Below are positions 31,901 to 36,833 of a DNA stretch of 64,000 nt, one piece after another. Below the pieces are notes generated by a model. The model saw only the letters and a list, made by a program, of their open reading frames with translations. It searched no databases and had not been told where the DNA came from. The position numbers and the translations under genes were made by a program. Position 1 is the stretch's first letter. The number at the start of each line of letters is the position of its first letter. The DNA is from Bremerella alba (GTDB lineage Bacteria > Planctomycetota > Planctomycetia > Pirellulales > Pirellulaceae), in assembly GCF_013618625.1 (NCBI RefSeq), contig NZ_JABRWO010000011.1, forward strand, positions 62,001 to 126,000. Direction: 5' to 3'.

Positions 31901-33012
31901 GAAAGGGTCTCGCCAGCGTTAAGCGTGACCTGGAACATGTCCACATCGGCCGTACCATAGGCACCGTCGCCAATCTTCGAATCGATCTGAGTCTGCGTGC
32001 CAGGCGTCAGGCCAACCGACTGGGCCGTGCCACGCGTGTCGCCGATATCCGAGGATGTGACCGTACCACTCAGGTCGAAGTTGAACGGGTTCTCGTCACT
32101 GTCGTTGGTGCTGAAGCTGATCGTTCCGTTGAACGTTCCCACGCTGTCAGCATCGAAGCGGATCGTGAAAGTTGCTTCGTCACCGGGTCCCAGGGAAGTA
32201 GAGCTGAAGGACGAATCGACGCTGAACGAAGAGGTCGTACTGATCGAACCGAGGGTCAGTGTGTCAGTTCCGCTGTTGGTAACACGGAAGGTGCGGGTAA
32301 GATCGGTCCCCAGGTCGGTCGTCCCAAAGGCGTAGCTACCATAGTCATCGAGAATGATGCTGCCGCCATACTGGTCGTTGTAAACGTCGATCTCCGGAGC
32401 GCCGCCGTACCCATCGTCAACGTTGAGTTCCAGCTGGTAGTCGAAGGCGGATCCGCCATAGCCGGACCCGCCGTAGGACGAATCGTACGCATCGTTGCCA
32501 TCGGAGGAGACACCCAGGTAGTACGTACCACCGTAGGCCGAGGTGTACTCCAGAACGGGATCACCACCGTAGCCGGAGTCGGGATCGTTCGTCTCGTAGT
32601 AGTACGAGTCGGCCACTTCGCCGCCGTAGCTATCGAACAGTCGCAGGTGGGAGTAGCCCCCGTAACTCCAGTTCGTACCATCGTCCAGGACGTAGCTGTC
32701 GATATCGGCGGACAAGGTCTCGCCTGGTGCCAAGGTGATCTGGAACATGTCCACATCGGCCGTGCCGTAGGCGCCGTCACCGATATAGCCTTCGATGACA
32801 AACTCCGTGCTTGTAGCAATGTTCGCTGCCTGTGCGGAACTTATCGTATCGTTGTTCTCTTGGGAGAGGATGTCTGCGGCGAGCAGCTTTCGTACTTCCA
32901 AGGTTTCGATCGAGCAGTTCCGATTTTTCCGGCGATTTTGGCGTTGAGCCTTCTTGCGACTGGATTGAGCACTGGTCTTGAGAGAAGATTTTCGTGGACC
33001 GCGCGCAGACAT
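16981..33012 (-). CDS. Giant polymorphic toxin with HINT domain and C-terminal toxin
   Basis: About 5,343 residues from ATG 33012, preferred over the frame-opening GTG at 33102 because the planctomycete LEPR-xLL-like element (IETLEVRKLLAADI) then lies at the N-terminus. From N to C: three near-identical YGG-rich PPC plus choice-of-anchor repeats (about 32810-30420), further ASH-like repeats, a Calx-beta domain (about 29720-29410), six cadherin-like repeats, nine Ig-like NDTG repeats (about 27560-24540), an Ala/Ser/Gln-rich coiled coil of about 1,960 residues (24540-18650), a pre-toxin region, a HINT domain (17841-17428) and a toxin of 148 residues. The long extracellular stalk and self-cleaving tip are the plan of contact-dependent or secreted polymorphic toxins. 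Export route and target are unknown. The frame is open throughout. Confidence 0.82.
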   Translation of the reverse strand: MSARGPRKSSLKTSAQSSRKKAQRQNRRKNRNCSIETLEVRKLLAADILSQENNDTISSAQAANIATSTEFVIEGYIGDGAYGTADVDMFQITLAPGETLSADIDSYVLDDGTNWSYGGYSHLRLFDSYGGEVADSYYYETNDPDSGYGGDPVLEYTSAYGGTYYLGVSSDGNDAYDSSYGGSGYGGSAFDYQLELNVDDGYGGAPEIDVYNDQYGGSIILDDYGSYAFGTTDLGTDLTRTFRVTNSGTDTLTLGSISTTSSFSVDSSFSSTSLGPGDEATFTIRFDADSVGTFNGTISFSTNDSDENPFNFDLSGTVTSSDIGDTRGTAQSVGLTPGTQTQIDSKIGDGAYGTADVDMFQVTLNAGETLSADIDSYVLDDGTNWSYGGYSHLRLFDSYGGEVADSYYYETNDPDSGYGGDPFMEYTSAYGGTYYLGVSTDGNDFYDPDYGGSGYSGSSFDYQLELNIEDAFTGSPEIDVNNDQYGGSVILDDYGSYAFGTTDLGTDLTRTFRVKNSGTDTLTLGSITTTSSFSVDSSFGSTSLAPGAYTTFTIRFDADSAGAFNGSVAFSTNDSDENPFNFDLSGSVTSSSDIGDTRSTAQSVSLTPGVQTQIDSKIGDGSYGTADVDMFQITLAAGETLSADIDSYVLDDGTNWSYGGYSHLRLFDSYGGEVADSYYYEANDPDSGYGGDPVLEYTSAYGGIYYLGISSDGNDSYDSGYGGSGYGGSSFDYQLELNIDDGYGGSPEITVYDDEYGGNSIVDGSGSFAFGTTDVGNPVTQTFRVTNDGDAPLTLGNIILPIGFGVYSGFGTTTLSPGQSTTFQLRLAAANPGNYGGSISFETNDSDEDPFDFIVSGVVDEYGGEPEITVLDELQASVTDDVSTVDFGSTDVGTPIDQVFTIHNDGDDDLTLNSSSMAVPSGWQVTQNFSTTVTPGNSTSFTLRFLATAAGTSSGTVSFLNNDIDEGTFSFDVTAVANVVSAPELTVLESGSSLQSGNSKVDFGNVSEHEFATRTIEIRNDGTQTLTLDTGSIQVPSGYQVVTLPASSVASGSSTTLVLKLASTTLGDFSGAIQFTSNDSDESPFSFDVTGDVVAHVPDMSINDQYTQEGNTATFTVTLSDTSSATISVDYATIANTATAGVDYTHVSGTLTFLPGETTKTIEVPILSDTDSESEELFSVQLSNVSGANLLGAVGEGHILDYLPPNEAPTVASPLADLTIDEDSATTVVELGNVFDDANLIYGDVLTYSVVSSDTDLASITIVGSELRIAPNPDQNGTATVTVTATDSEGLQVSDSFLLNVTPVNDSPERSGLVPDLFATMNDDPVVVDLSEFLTDVDDSLTYSATTPDGDLVATSVTGSELTVTLLADQFGTAEITVTGTDSQGLTTEDTFRVVITRTNAVPTVVSPIANMNVDEDFSTISVDLSTVFGDSDLINLSDSLTYQLRQNDNDLEADKLSIIDAYISQGNLILTPAPGVAGQATLTVRATDEFTEFVDETFTIIVNAINDAPEVVSPISDQASVMNGDPLTFDLGTVFTDKDLDTTGDSLTYSVADNTNATVVSASVSEGVLTLTPLTDQYGDSTLTIRATDAAGAYVDHVFDMSVAYQEQAPTVGNAISDMAFTEDGVPVLLDLSSVFSDADIAITGDSLTYSFSLAGDEIVSVELIDDQLTLTPISDASGVSSITVTATDTAGNLISDTFDFTLTPVDDLPQVLVDPLTLTYSEGVLYSLVDLTNILQDPDVPWSQDTVAYSVEANDNSALAATTITGGELRLDFTADTTGTVNLTLRATDGNSQYVETTLSIVIEAEATSFVGQIRDVELVNDTGSSSDKITSNAGVVGEVYGVNQDYQVVVEFDHNNDGIAEGTEILERPETIPVDYFVYDPRTTDETLEDYYGALTLRYRSALIDDLDIVTTYLAWDSFAYDIVAPNASFVTSSIGLVNDTGTNTSDKVTTDAELEGTVANHPYAQVELDLNGDDVADETVFADEEGNWSTVPLLTAYGAITIGHRTRHWDSESATFVAGPWNDFAFTLEPDAAPEIENFWLLEEALDDEPDGSPYVTSSPVLVGNLLEPVVEETIEEGTEESDLPIDSLQIISDLAYLEIEVDLDGDGNADVSVFTDENGAFTYAPKGLSDGSNTIQARSVRIDWRTGQNVYGTWKSYTFEFASAPIPEVEQLRLANDTGSSNTDQVTEDTTLTGRLSFIAGLPVGGEFVEFDHDGDDIIDGLAEIQTDGTFTYLPPGLAAGNHTIRARVTVWSDNDQDFVGGTWTSISIEKFIPVNTPATIAEFRLFNDNGVDPADGISTDPAVAGLISNDEGVSYMSVEFDHDGDGVVDGRTTAEENGEFVYVPLGVGQGTHTINARVREWDYYAQAFIYGTWEPTTFTIAQPVNDVAAITSLGLLSDTGTSSSDNTTANASLVGTVANVEGVSGLEIEFDQDNDGTADDRVFTDSVGNFYVDPYLLDFGTHTFQARVKEWDHYAGTYLTSGWTSITIVYEDQVNSAAEIIALGVSGAEDINGTLTSASTLIQGQIRNESQLAGITIEIDTDGDGTTDAYAQTDQRGRFEYQLPTPAAGSVSLDMRTREFDWETGSELIGSWQSLTFDFAPDLNEAAELVDVSLVNDTGELSDDLITTDSSIRGRITNDGALDGLQVQVDINGDGIFDQTATTNVDGEFQLDVVGLTPGEHTLKLRVKEYNEQNVALYSDWTAFNFELEAISLTNQSGVDALGLLNDTGLSDGDLSTADATLSGMLSGGLGTGNITIEFDHDGDGIIDGTTTSQSGGMFQYLPSNLESGYQSIQARIAGGGEWRTMEFVVSDMPDSTEAQDLASSIFNYQSAFDQIQVDYQSALDNISIDYSSRIAGAVDSYDSAIATATGSYDDAIQSADSQFDSVLSQAKAQLLAAQAAANAQFQIDMANFTGDKTQFEFNGFSVPDAIQFASANVPANSEMPTAPTYGSEPKPYYYEVDQDPLVKEALANQNTNRILETKESFRVLKQAETTIQQQAANGLATVITSSRVALNEALRDGKIQQKANESESNPEKADAISEFQHESAATNAIDEYGYFSPDEDSAWNYQNTLTEFPHLVEDDSLYDKLYFVALYNFVDPIFQDEWNEALASYNAVAGSETDPDILSSMRVTFWKDLDSRANQLRLSFIDELEEFQNEIARKRHELKKDLIRHKAKLDQKLIKSQAEEEIRKVESEFSATSAQTDMENAVARTQLQNEITTSSEKIDATIQYQSALNDAQHDAQSSASSARVNAILIQTTADGSLQASYQAGQAQQEASYNTQLRAEVQQYQNASSLSKATTNAEITNLRQAGLAEQSASRDTTSNESNDDMKDAIIDLINANEEFRTSEIKLYRDYELALEDANLDHVLDRISLYAQEQRDRSQFDSDQAQNSYLCENTYAPEIPESPGGNGYMGCSTWDGMGEFYAISVRYLGGIESAKTDADVAELDAMLDYYNGSSSSGEGDSTQGYYALLANYQNKVIDITSDYQKSVLSAQNNEAESNEEVDSETEKSVQQLQLNHRLAEVNVKHTLSINQAGLDVSHQSELISLQESFRSNRMTAHRSDLEAFNQQHNSAWSQMQLDNLDSYETNIADSVDSAIDGLMNQLAGFAETLSNAIADAEKTRAESSESDVSNANSEAREASRESNSAARRLAASFATKMIDHQATHDKALNDAQAALDSAQQAASIEYHKSVLQNALSPKLLNLEWVYQVPGNPPSETVADAVATQFENDLDAKEDYSITASSATKDHVHAVEDANVALANSYKTEATQYASDGKSNSDSLRESMAGIIKSLGGKLIGHSKTAANAAANAEKNYTVDSQQAETDLYDDITPAQNTHNQDVLVNQNNFSLGFFTDFVNQLTNAGASAGAILNAQAEQNLVQASNASSEGYSTAMNAAITALVSGMGSTANTYVSGLASAAQSMAQGQIASSSAYATAASAASIDAEKGAGDAESEFAHAEYLAYLDAMVAQVQAEATAAKSNADADHIWVTTVAPFKKARDLAVHNGTSETDADQQFNSSKESADTAHENAYKTNGQTQIEAVGNAVVSYATAYQGALTTRASAVGQVETGLVSAMNQAASTALQRVNSASSATLGKVKSAESQQASGLQNTLETYSLASNNAEIGRLTARQPAILAYAANTTTAQFTEHIATSNTQLAKSDAYLSANPGARASIENALAQGNAAFIAANESIALQRVQGIVTAQTNNELANVNLSASLQTSVSNLSDSYDGSVRSASSQLESAVQAKSSSYVESLLSARGTFENGRAEANSSIGTTMAEDYGQYLIDVATAWKTFQAETFDENPSAESNFDSALLNADLAQITNTAEASLTWSTTVSGKLGDFNSTSVSAKTGLLKSNATASKMFATNVAGKRKDLEIGLYSNLNSSNLAAMTEEMNYASAEVASFGIFISQQASSQQTAVAGIHSELSLPYTQTLVDRANAQVNATNALTSLQNQLYADATIAATSTAQANQSAAGAASQTTSQAEYSFSIALANSEHAKQSAIADSLGTSGSQLAQAIGSFQQSAAEAEKDFQIAVQTAQRQFENDNDETARDSAISAASSDREATLAQLSQSYISSVFSLEGNQATQLARELTTHQNNVGQASQQAVQSVFGAATTHANVTSGNESQLTQDIASLRKSFAQQQASASESALIAELSNNTDPWSVRLLAQEAARHAAADAIWAGYEDWASAQADADTESTIDMAAAEAAQLLAQSEAQINRNLQEMQARELAVESTGQAREQEQPSEAVAASEGVSPPTPVQGPANAPQILNKSSREEIKTSEGVSSEVARNIELTGFAIELLGPELGRTFAQNHGLRSLERLKAIVDHGWSIEVGGPRQSVDLQIDSHPQIKTILLDTYIETTHTSPQFHNTTKTATDIKEQAKRLNQLIREDKVTYNGNGIGNAFDDPIKGAVHSFGQSPFAIAAVGVVPVVGEVSDIYVMAHPDSTTFERTVAAGSLGVNILTAGFLPNFGGVVGRVARSSDEIAGAASGSTRAANELVTDSIDTVGEVVETQAKQVPNAVTSTAKSTENALDVVAGQLPTCFVAGTPVCTPNGSKNIENLKVGDVIWTRPEDDPSANIRESYIERVFELAGTILELRVNGHLIETTSEHPFYVVGDGWKPGHQLEPGDRLAGLSEDSSLVESVTVTEHQKKVYNLRVAEDHTYFIGGDDWGFAVWVHNSYSVKPNANGTFDILDDAGNVVKDGISDLPTANKYIQAFNNGGVNFADDFHRKIHSGDYYSELAGRKITKITALKNQYPDLAEIPNQIGRKTDPSVLARIQQNAEVAYANKGFDIIPDNRFGDVIRVRDGWVTWLYSLDGTFKSVVVN
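16984..17427 (-). other. C-terminal toxin domain of the giant protein (148 residues)
   Basis: Begins at Ser right after the HINT-terminal His-Asn (VHN|SYSVKP) and runs to the stop. Charged and mixed alpha/beta by eye, with DDFHRKIHSGDYYSELAGRK in the middle and a Trp/Tyr-rich end (VRDGWVTWLYSLDG). I do not recognise the family. The His, Lys, Arg and Asp of the central segment could form a nuclease site, but that is a guess. Confidence 0.55.
17428..17841 (-). other. HINT (pre-toxin intein-like) self-cleaving domain
   Basis: 138 residues starting with Cys in CFVAGTPVCTPNGSKNIENL, continuing with KVGDVIWTR, the TSEHPFYVVGDGW segment (conserved Thr and His of block B) and ending VWVHN before Ser. 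Cys1, the TxxH block and the terminal His-Asn are the expected catalytic residues, so autoproteolysis releasing the toxin is likely. Confidence 0.88.
30420..32810 (-). repeat. Three tandem repeats of about 815 bp encoding PPC plus choice-of-anchor modules
   Basis: The segment GDGAYGTADVDMFQ recurs near 32790, 31965 and 31155 (third copy GDGSYGTADVDMFQ). The copies are close to identical at DNA level in places, and each has about eight YGG tripeptides. Such tandem repeats can recombine and change stalk length. Confidence 0.85.
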
Positions 33013-33119
33013 ATTTTCACCGCTTCGTGCGAGGTTGCATGAAAAGTAAGGGGGCTTTGCTAAGCCCAAGAGAAGGGCCATCCAATGGGGCAGGCGAGCC
33101 ACTCCGTTGATGGCCTTAA

Positions 33120-33148
33120 AATTTAAAGAGGCTCTGTGATCAATGCAA
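33120..33148 (-). promoter_or_regulatory. Candidate promoter of the giant toxin gene
   Basis: On the minus strand TTGCAT (33148-33143) and TAAATT (33125-33120) are separated by 17 bases, each with four of six matches to the sigma-70 boxes. They lie in an AT-rich stretch about 110 bp ahead of ATG 33012. The reading is by eye only. Confidence 0.3.
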
Positions 33149-33354
33149 TTAGATTAATTGAGAAAAACAGAAATTTTCTTTTTTCCATGCAATGTTTCAT
33201 AAACCTTTTAGGTGCGTTCATGATTCCTTTGACTTATCGGAGATTAGTCACGTTAGCAGAGAATACTTAGCGCATTGCGATTGACCTGCGATAGCCCACG
33301 ACTTTCGGACAGTGGCGGGAGCCGAAATAATGGTTCCTGAAGGAGGTCCGAACA

Positions 33355-33756
33355 TTGGACGAACAAGCGAAAAGAAAACGCCCCACCTACAGCGATGAGT
33401 TCAAGCAAGACGCCGTGCGGTTGGTGGTTGAAGAAGGATACTCGTTTAAAAGAGCCTGCCAGGCAGTTGGCGTGTGTGAGGCCACGCTACGAAGTTGGCA
33501 TGCCAAACTGGCTCCGCCGCCAGAGCCATGTGGCGAGGACGCAACAGTCGAAGAGATGCAGGCCGAATTGAAGCGACTTCGCCGACAGCTTAAGCAGACC
33601 GAGATGGAACGCGAAATCCTAAAAAAGCCACGGCGTACTTCGCGAAGGAGTCGACATGAGGTATGCCTGGATTGCTCGGCACCGAGACTCCTTTTCGGTG
33701 GCTGCCATGTGTCGACTGCTGAAGGTGAGCCGCTCTGGCTTCTATGCGTCGGTTGA
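33355..33756 (+). CDS. IS3-family transposase OrfA, frameshifted at an A-run
   Basis: TTG start eight bases after AGGAGG (33341-33346). The first 90 or so residues are a normal OrfA: a helix-turn-helix (YSDEFKQDAVRLVVEEG, ACQAVGVCEATLRSWHAK) and a leucine-zipper-like helix (ELKRLRRQLKQTEMEREILK). At the six As 33621-33626 the frame leaves the family sequence. The usual ending KATAYFAKES is present but in the -1 frame, stopping at TGA 33657-33659, which overlaps the OrfB ATG. Either one A was lost or the A-AAA-AAG run is a working -1 slip site. As annotated in one frame, the last 40 residues have no homology to OrfA. Confidence 0.8.
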   Translation: MDEQAKRKRPTYSDEFKQDAVRLVVEEGYSFKRACQAVGVCEATLRSWHAKLAPPPEPCGEDATVEEMQAELKRLRRQLKQTEMEREILKKPRRTSRRSRHEVCLDCSAPRLLFGGCHVSTAEGEPLWLLCVG

Positions 33757-34540
33757 GCGGCCATTGAGTCCGCGGGCCGTTCGTCGCCAGAAGATTCATG
33801 CTTCGGTTCGTCAGGCATTTGATGAAAGTCACGCGAATTACGGTTCGTATAAGATCGCCCAAGAGCTTGCAAAGCGAGACGACCTGGAGTCGGCCTGTCG
33901 CAACACAGTGGCCCAGGCGATGCGTGATATGGGCCTGAATAGCAGGGTTGGCAAGCGATTCAAGCCGACGACAACTCAGGTCGATCCGTCGAAGCGGCCA
34001 GCGATGAACGTGTTGGATCGCGACTTCACGGCCGAGGCTCCGAATCGGAAGTGGGTGACCGACATCACCTACGTGCCCACGTCCAACGGCTGGGTTTACT
34101 TGGCGGTGGTGATCGACCTGTTTAGCCGTAAAGTGGTGGGCTGGTCGCTGAGTGATTCGTTGGAAACACGCCTGGTAAGCAATGCGTTGCGGTCCGCGAT
34201 CGAGAGCCGTTCGCCCAAGTGTGGAGAGCTTCTGCATCACAGCGATCGCGGCTGCCAGTACACGAGCGACGCCTATCGGCGTACGCTACGGACGATGGGC
34301 ATCACCTGTTCGATGAGTCGCCGCGGCAACTGTTACGACAATGCGGTCGCCGAGCGGTTCTTCTGGTCGCTCAAGCACGAATGGACGAAGCACCACGAGT
34401 ACGAGACGCTGGAAGATGCCCGGCTGAGCGTATTCACGTACATCGAAACGTTTTACAATCGAACGCGACTCCACCAGACTCTGGGCTACAAGTCGCCTGA
34501 TCAATACGAAGCCGAACACGCCCCGGCCTTAGCGGCGTAG
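33656..34540 (+). CDS. IS3-family transposase OrfB (DDE catalytic subunit)
   Basis: 294 residues. An N-terminal HTH_21-type region (MCRLLKVSRSGFYASVER) is followed by an integrase core of the rve family. The catalytic carboxylates fit WVTDITYVP (first Asp), HHSDRGCQYTSDAY (second Asp) and NAVAERFFWSLKHE (Glu). The end (FYNRTRLHQTLGYKSPDQYE) is typical of IS3. The frame is intact. Its ATG overlaps the stop of the family-typical OrfA frame (ATGA), so OrfB can be made by coupled translation or by frameshift fusion with OrfA. It catalyses cut-out of the figure-eight and insertion of the element. Confidence 0.93.
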   Translation: MRYAWIARHRDSFSVAAMCRLLKVSRSGFYASVERPLSPRAVRRQKIHASVRQAFDESHANYGSYKIAQELAKRDDLESACRNTVAQAMRDMGLNSRVGKRFKPTTTQVDPSKRPAMNVLDRDFTAEAPNRKWVTDITYVPTSNGWVYLAVVIDLFSRKVVGWSLSDSLETRLVSNALRSAIESRSPKCGELLHHSDRGCQYTSDAYRRTLRTMGITCSMSRRGNCYDNAVAERFFWSLKHEWTKHHEYETLEDARLSVFTYIETFYNRTRLHQTLGYKSPDQYEAEHAPALAA

Positions 34541-34818
34541 AAAAACTGGCCCGCCACTGTCCGAAAGTCGTGGGCTATCGCAACCTCGGCAAGATGTCTC
34601 TCAAATCCGTGACATAAGACAGTGTGTAAACTCCTTCGTACCTAAATATCTGATATATCCTGCCAAGCGAACATGGCGATCCTAAGGTTGTACTTGTATC
34701 CCCAACGCGCTACGATGTGGCGGCGCATCAAGTTCCATTCGAAGGAACTCTCCCGAACCTTATCTATGTCGACGCCCCCGAACTCCACTCAAGCCCGGGC
34801 TCGCTCTTCTGATTTCAA

Positions 34819-35670
34819 ATGACTAACTTTAATGTCAACGAAAATGTCTCGCGTGGAGTAATGACTGCCTCTGGAGCGAGTTATTTTCCAGGGCTTCAGC
34901 ACCTCTAAAAATCCATTTCGCAATTTGGCGATTCGTACTCACTTGCCTGCGTGGATCTTGGGCTAAGCAGGCTCCAACGGGATTGGTGCTGCTACCGGGG
35001 CATTCAACTCATTGAAATGCTGGACGTTGTCCCGATCGAACTCCTTAATACGTTCTCAGAGAAGAGAAACTGCTTACAACCGTTTCAGCAAAGCAAGCTA
35101 CTTTGGCCGCGTCCATGGCTAGTAGACGCGAGTCCGTTTGAGAAGACGCTTTGGATTGATGCCGATTCCATCGTCATTCGGCCATTGAGCGAATTGTTCC
35201 CAGAGATCGAAAAAGGCGTAGTTGTCTATACGGATGCCAATCACCCTCCTTCATCACCCAATCATCCGAAACTCTATGAACTCCTGCCGGTTCCCAAGAT
35301 TACGGCCAAGTTTGTGAACTCCGGGGTCTTGGGCTTGCAATGCGGACGGGACGATGATTTGATCTCCTCGTGGAAATATTGCATCGAACAGGCCGCCACA
35401 AGATTGGAAGTTCGTCAATTGATCTCCTGGCACGACCAAGGTGCCCTGCTTTGGGCTTTGCATAAGACGATGAGAACCCACTTGATTCGACAGGATGTAA
35501 CTTGGAACTGTCCTCCCCATGGATTTAACGCCAGCCGTCGCTCTGAAAGAAAGCGGTACTCGCGGGCGAGCTACTTACAAGATATCCGACGTGACCATCC
35601 TCACGTCGGTATCGTCCACTACATGTCGAGACCCAAGCTTTGGGAGTTGATTGACGAAGACACTCGATAG
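34819..35670 (+). pseudogene. Glycosyltransferase (GT8-like) interrupted by an in-frame stop
   Basis: A frame from ATG 34819 reads VSRGVMTASGASYFPGLQHL, then TAA at 34906-34908, then continues in the same frame as KSISQFGDSYSLACVDLGL and on to 35670. The pieces before and after the stop together form the expected N-terminal strand of a nucleotide-sugar transferase; a TTA Leu to TAA change would explain it. The remainder has the metal-binding LWIDADSIVI (DxD) and a C-terminal HVGIVHYMSRPKLW. A GTG at 34951 could restart translation of 239 residues, but without the first sugar-nucleotide strand. It lies 236 bp after the IS3 element and has no link to the neighbouring methylase. Confidence 0.72.
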
Positions 35671-35746
35671 AATATCAATCTGCGACCATTCGATTAATCG
35701 TTGGCGGGAAGAGACTGAATCCCAAGTCGAAAACTGTGTGAACTCA

Positions 35747-35784
35747 AGTCCCCTTCACACATCTGCAGACGTGTGAAGGGAACT
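35747..35784. terminator. Inverted repeat between convergent genes, possible bidirectional terminator
   Basis: Stem of 14 bp with one mismatch (perfect core CCCTTCACAC / GTGTGAAGGG) and a 10-base loop, placed 76 bp after the glycosyltransferase stop and 20 bp from the end of the convergent methylase gene. No T-run of note follows on either strand, so termination is likely but not of the strong intrinsic type. Confidence 0.5.
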
Positions 35785-35804
35785 GCCAATTTACTTCTTC
35801 CTGT

Positions 35805-36695
35805 TTAGTTTTTCAGACGATTGACCGCCAAAGCAGCAATTTCAGGACTTTGTTCGACCCCCACAGCCTGAATGCCATGGGAACGAGCAGCCAATAATGT
35901 TGTGCCGCTTCCGGCGAACGGATCAAGGATCTTCGGTTCGTCATGATGCATCGTGCAGCGGCAGACCTCGCTGATAAGTTCAACTGGCTTTTGCGCCGCA
36001 TGGACACGCTTTGCTCCACTCACAAGTGAGATGCGAAAGGAACCGGGCAAGCTGGTACCGACGCCGGGGGATTTTCCTTTCGAGCCCCAGACGATGAATT
36101 CACATTGCTGCCGGAATCCACCAAGTTTGGGACGGGCATTCACTTTGTCCCAGCTTGCTATGCCCTGCCAGATGAAACCGGCTCCCTGAAGTGCGTCGCT
36201 AACCGTTGGTAACTGCCGCCAGTCGCTAAATAGGCAGACTATGCCACGATCAACCAGAAGTTCGTGACAATACGACAGCCACATTGTCGACCAAGCAAGA
36301 TAAGATCTTTGGTCACGATTATCGCCCAGGAAGTCAGGGTGTTTCTTCTTCGCATCGCTGGATTGATACTTACTGCTTGTCGCAGCCGCGCGAGTCGACA
36401 TGTGCAATCCTCCGCTCGAATAAGGAGGGTCCGTTATAACGGCATGAAACTTTTCACCTCGGCGGCATAGCCTTGGCAACACCTCCAACGCATCCCCCTG
36501 AATCAAACTCTGGTTTTTGCTCTTATAGATCGTTCGCACTTTCGATTCCTTTCGTGTCGTGATTTCTTTTCGCTCGGAGGCACGAAGAAATCCAATATCT
36601 CGTACGTACGCAAGAGGAATCCCAGAAAGGATGTAGTTTTGTTCCAGATATGGAACCAAGGTACTCCTTGGCAGTCGACGGCGAATGCGGATCAA
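35805..36695 (-). CDS. Solitary DNA methyltransferase, beta class (N4-cytosine or N6-adenine)
   Basis: 296 residues. Motif IV DPPY (89-92) comes before motif I DPFAGSGTT (258-266), the permuted order of beta-class enzymes. AQKPVELISE just ahead of motif I is also usual in this class. The start is a TTG with GGAG seven bases upstream. The first 52 residues are not part of the methylase fold, so a later start (for example the GTG giving VRTIYKSKNQSLIQGDAL) cannot be excluded. No partner endonuclease is next to it. It is divergent from the serine recombinase (138 bp apart), which suggests a mobile-element methylase that protects or regulates the element. Confidence 0.8.
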   Translation of the reverse strand: MIRIRRRLPRSTLVPYLEQNYILSGIPLAYVRDIGFLRASERKEITTRKESKVRTIYKSKNQSLIQGDALEVLPRLCRRGEKFHAVITDPPYSSGGLHMSTRAAATSSKYQSSDAKKKHPDFLGDNRDQRSYLAWSTMWLSYCHELLVDRGIVCLFSDWRQLPTVSDALQGAGFIWQGIASWDKVNARPKLGGFRQQCEFIVWGSKGKSPGVGTSLPGSFRISLVSGAKRVHAAQKPVELISEVCRCTMHHDEPKILDPFAGSGTTLLAARSHGIQAVGVEQSPEIAALAVNRLKN

Positions 36696-36833
36696 GGAAG
36701 AACTCCATCATTATCGAAATAGAACTGGGGGATGATTTTGATAGACCTCTGGATGCATGCCGCACATCCGAGCTATTCTCTGGCCTTTGGGCCTTATAGC
36801 CGAGTTAACTACCTGCACTTAGGAGAAAGTCAA

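Larger units (their letters stand above)
33287..34582 (+). mobile_element. Complete IS3-family insertion sequence, 1,296 bp
   Basis: Perfect 33-bp inverted repeats at 33287-33319 and 34550-34582, starting TGCGATAGCC and ending in CA on the right. A direct ACC lies on both sides (33284-33286 and 34583-34585), a 3-bp target duplication typical of IS3. Inside are orfA and orfB of an IS3-type transposase. Perfect ends and target duplication indicate a recent insertion, 275 bp upstream of the giant toxin start codon. Confidence 0.95.

Noticed and set aside
31837-33042. Long open frame of 401 codons on the plus strand, opposite the repeat region of the giant gene
   Set aside because: It is antisense to the three near-identical repeats; its repetitive Val/Arg/Ala composition is the mirror of the coding strand and no domain is seen.
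33012-33102. N-terminal extension of the giant protein from the GTG at 33102, containing a hydrophobic WMALLLGLAK stretch that could pass for a signal peptide
   Set aside because: GGAG lies too close to that GTG, and the LEPR-xLL-like element normally sits near the true N-terminus, which fits ATG 33012. Not fully excluded.
36732-36833. Upstream extension of the serine recombinase
   Set aside because: No homology in these residues, and ATG 36834 has a good ribosome binding site directly followed by the catalytic-domain start.
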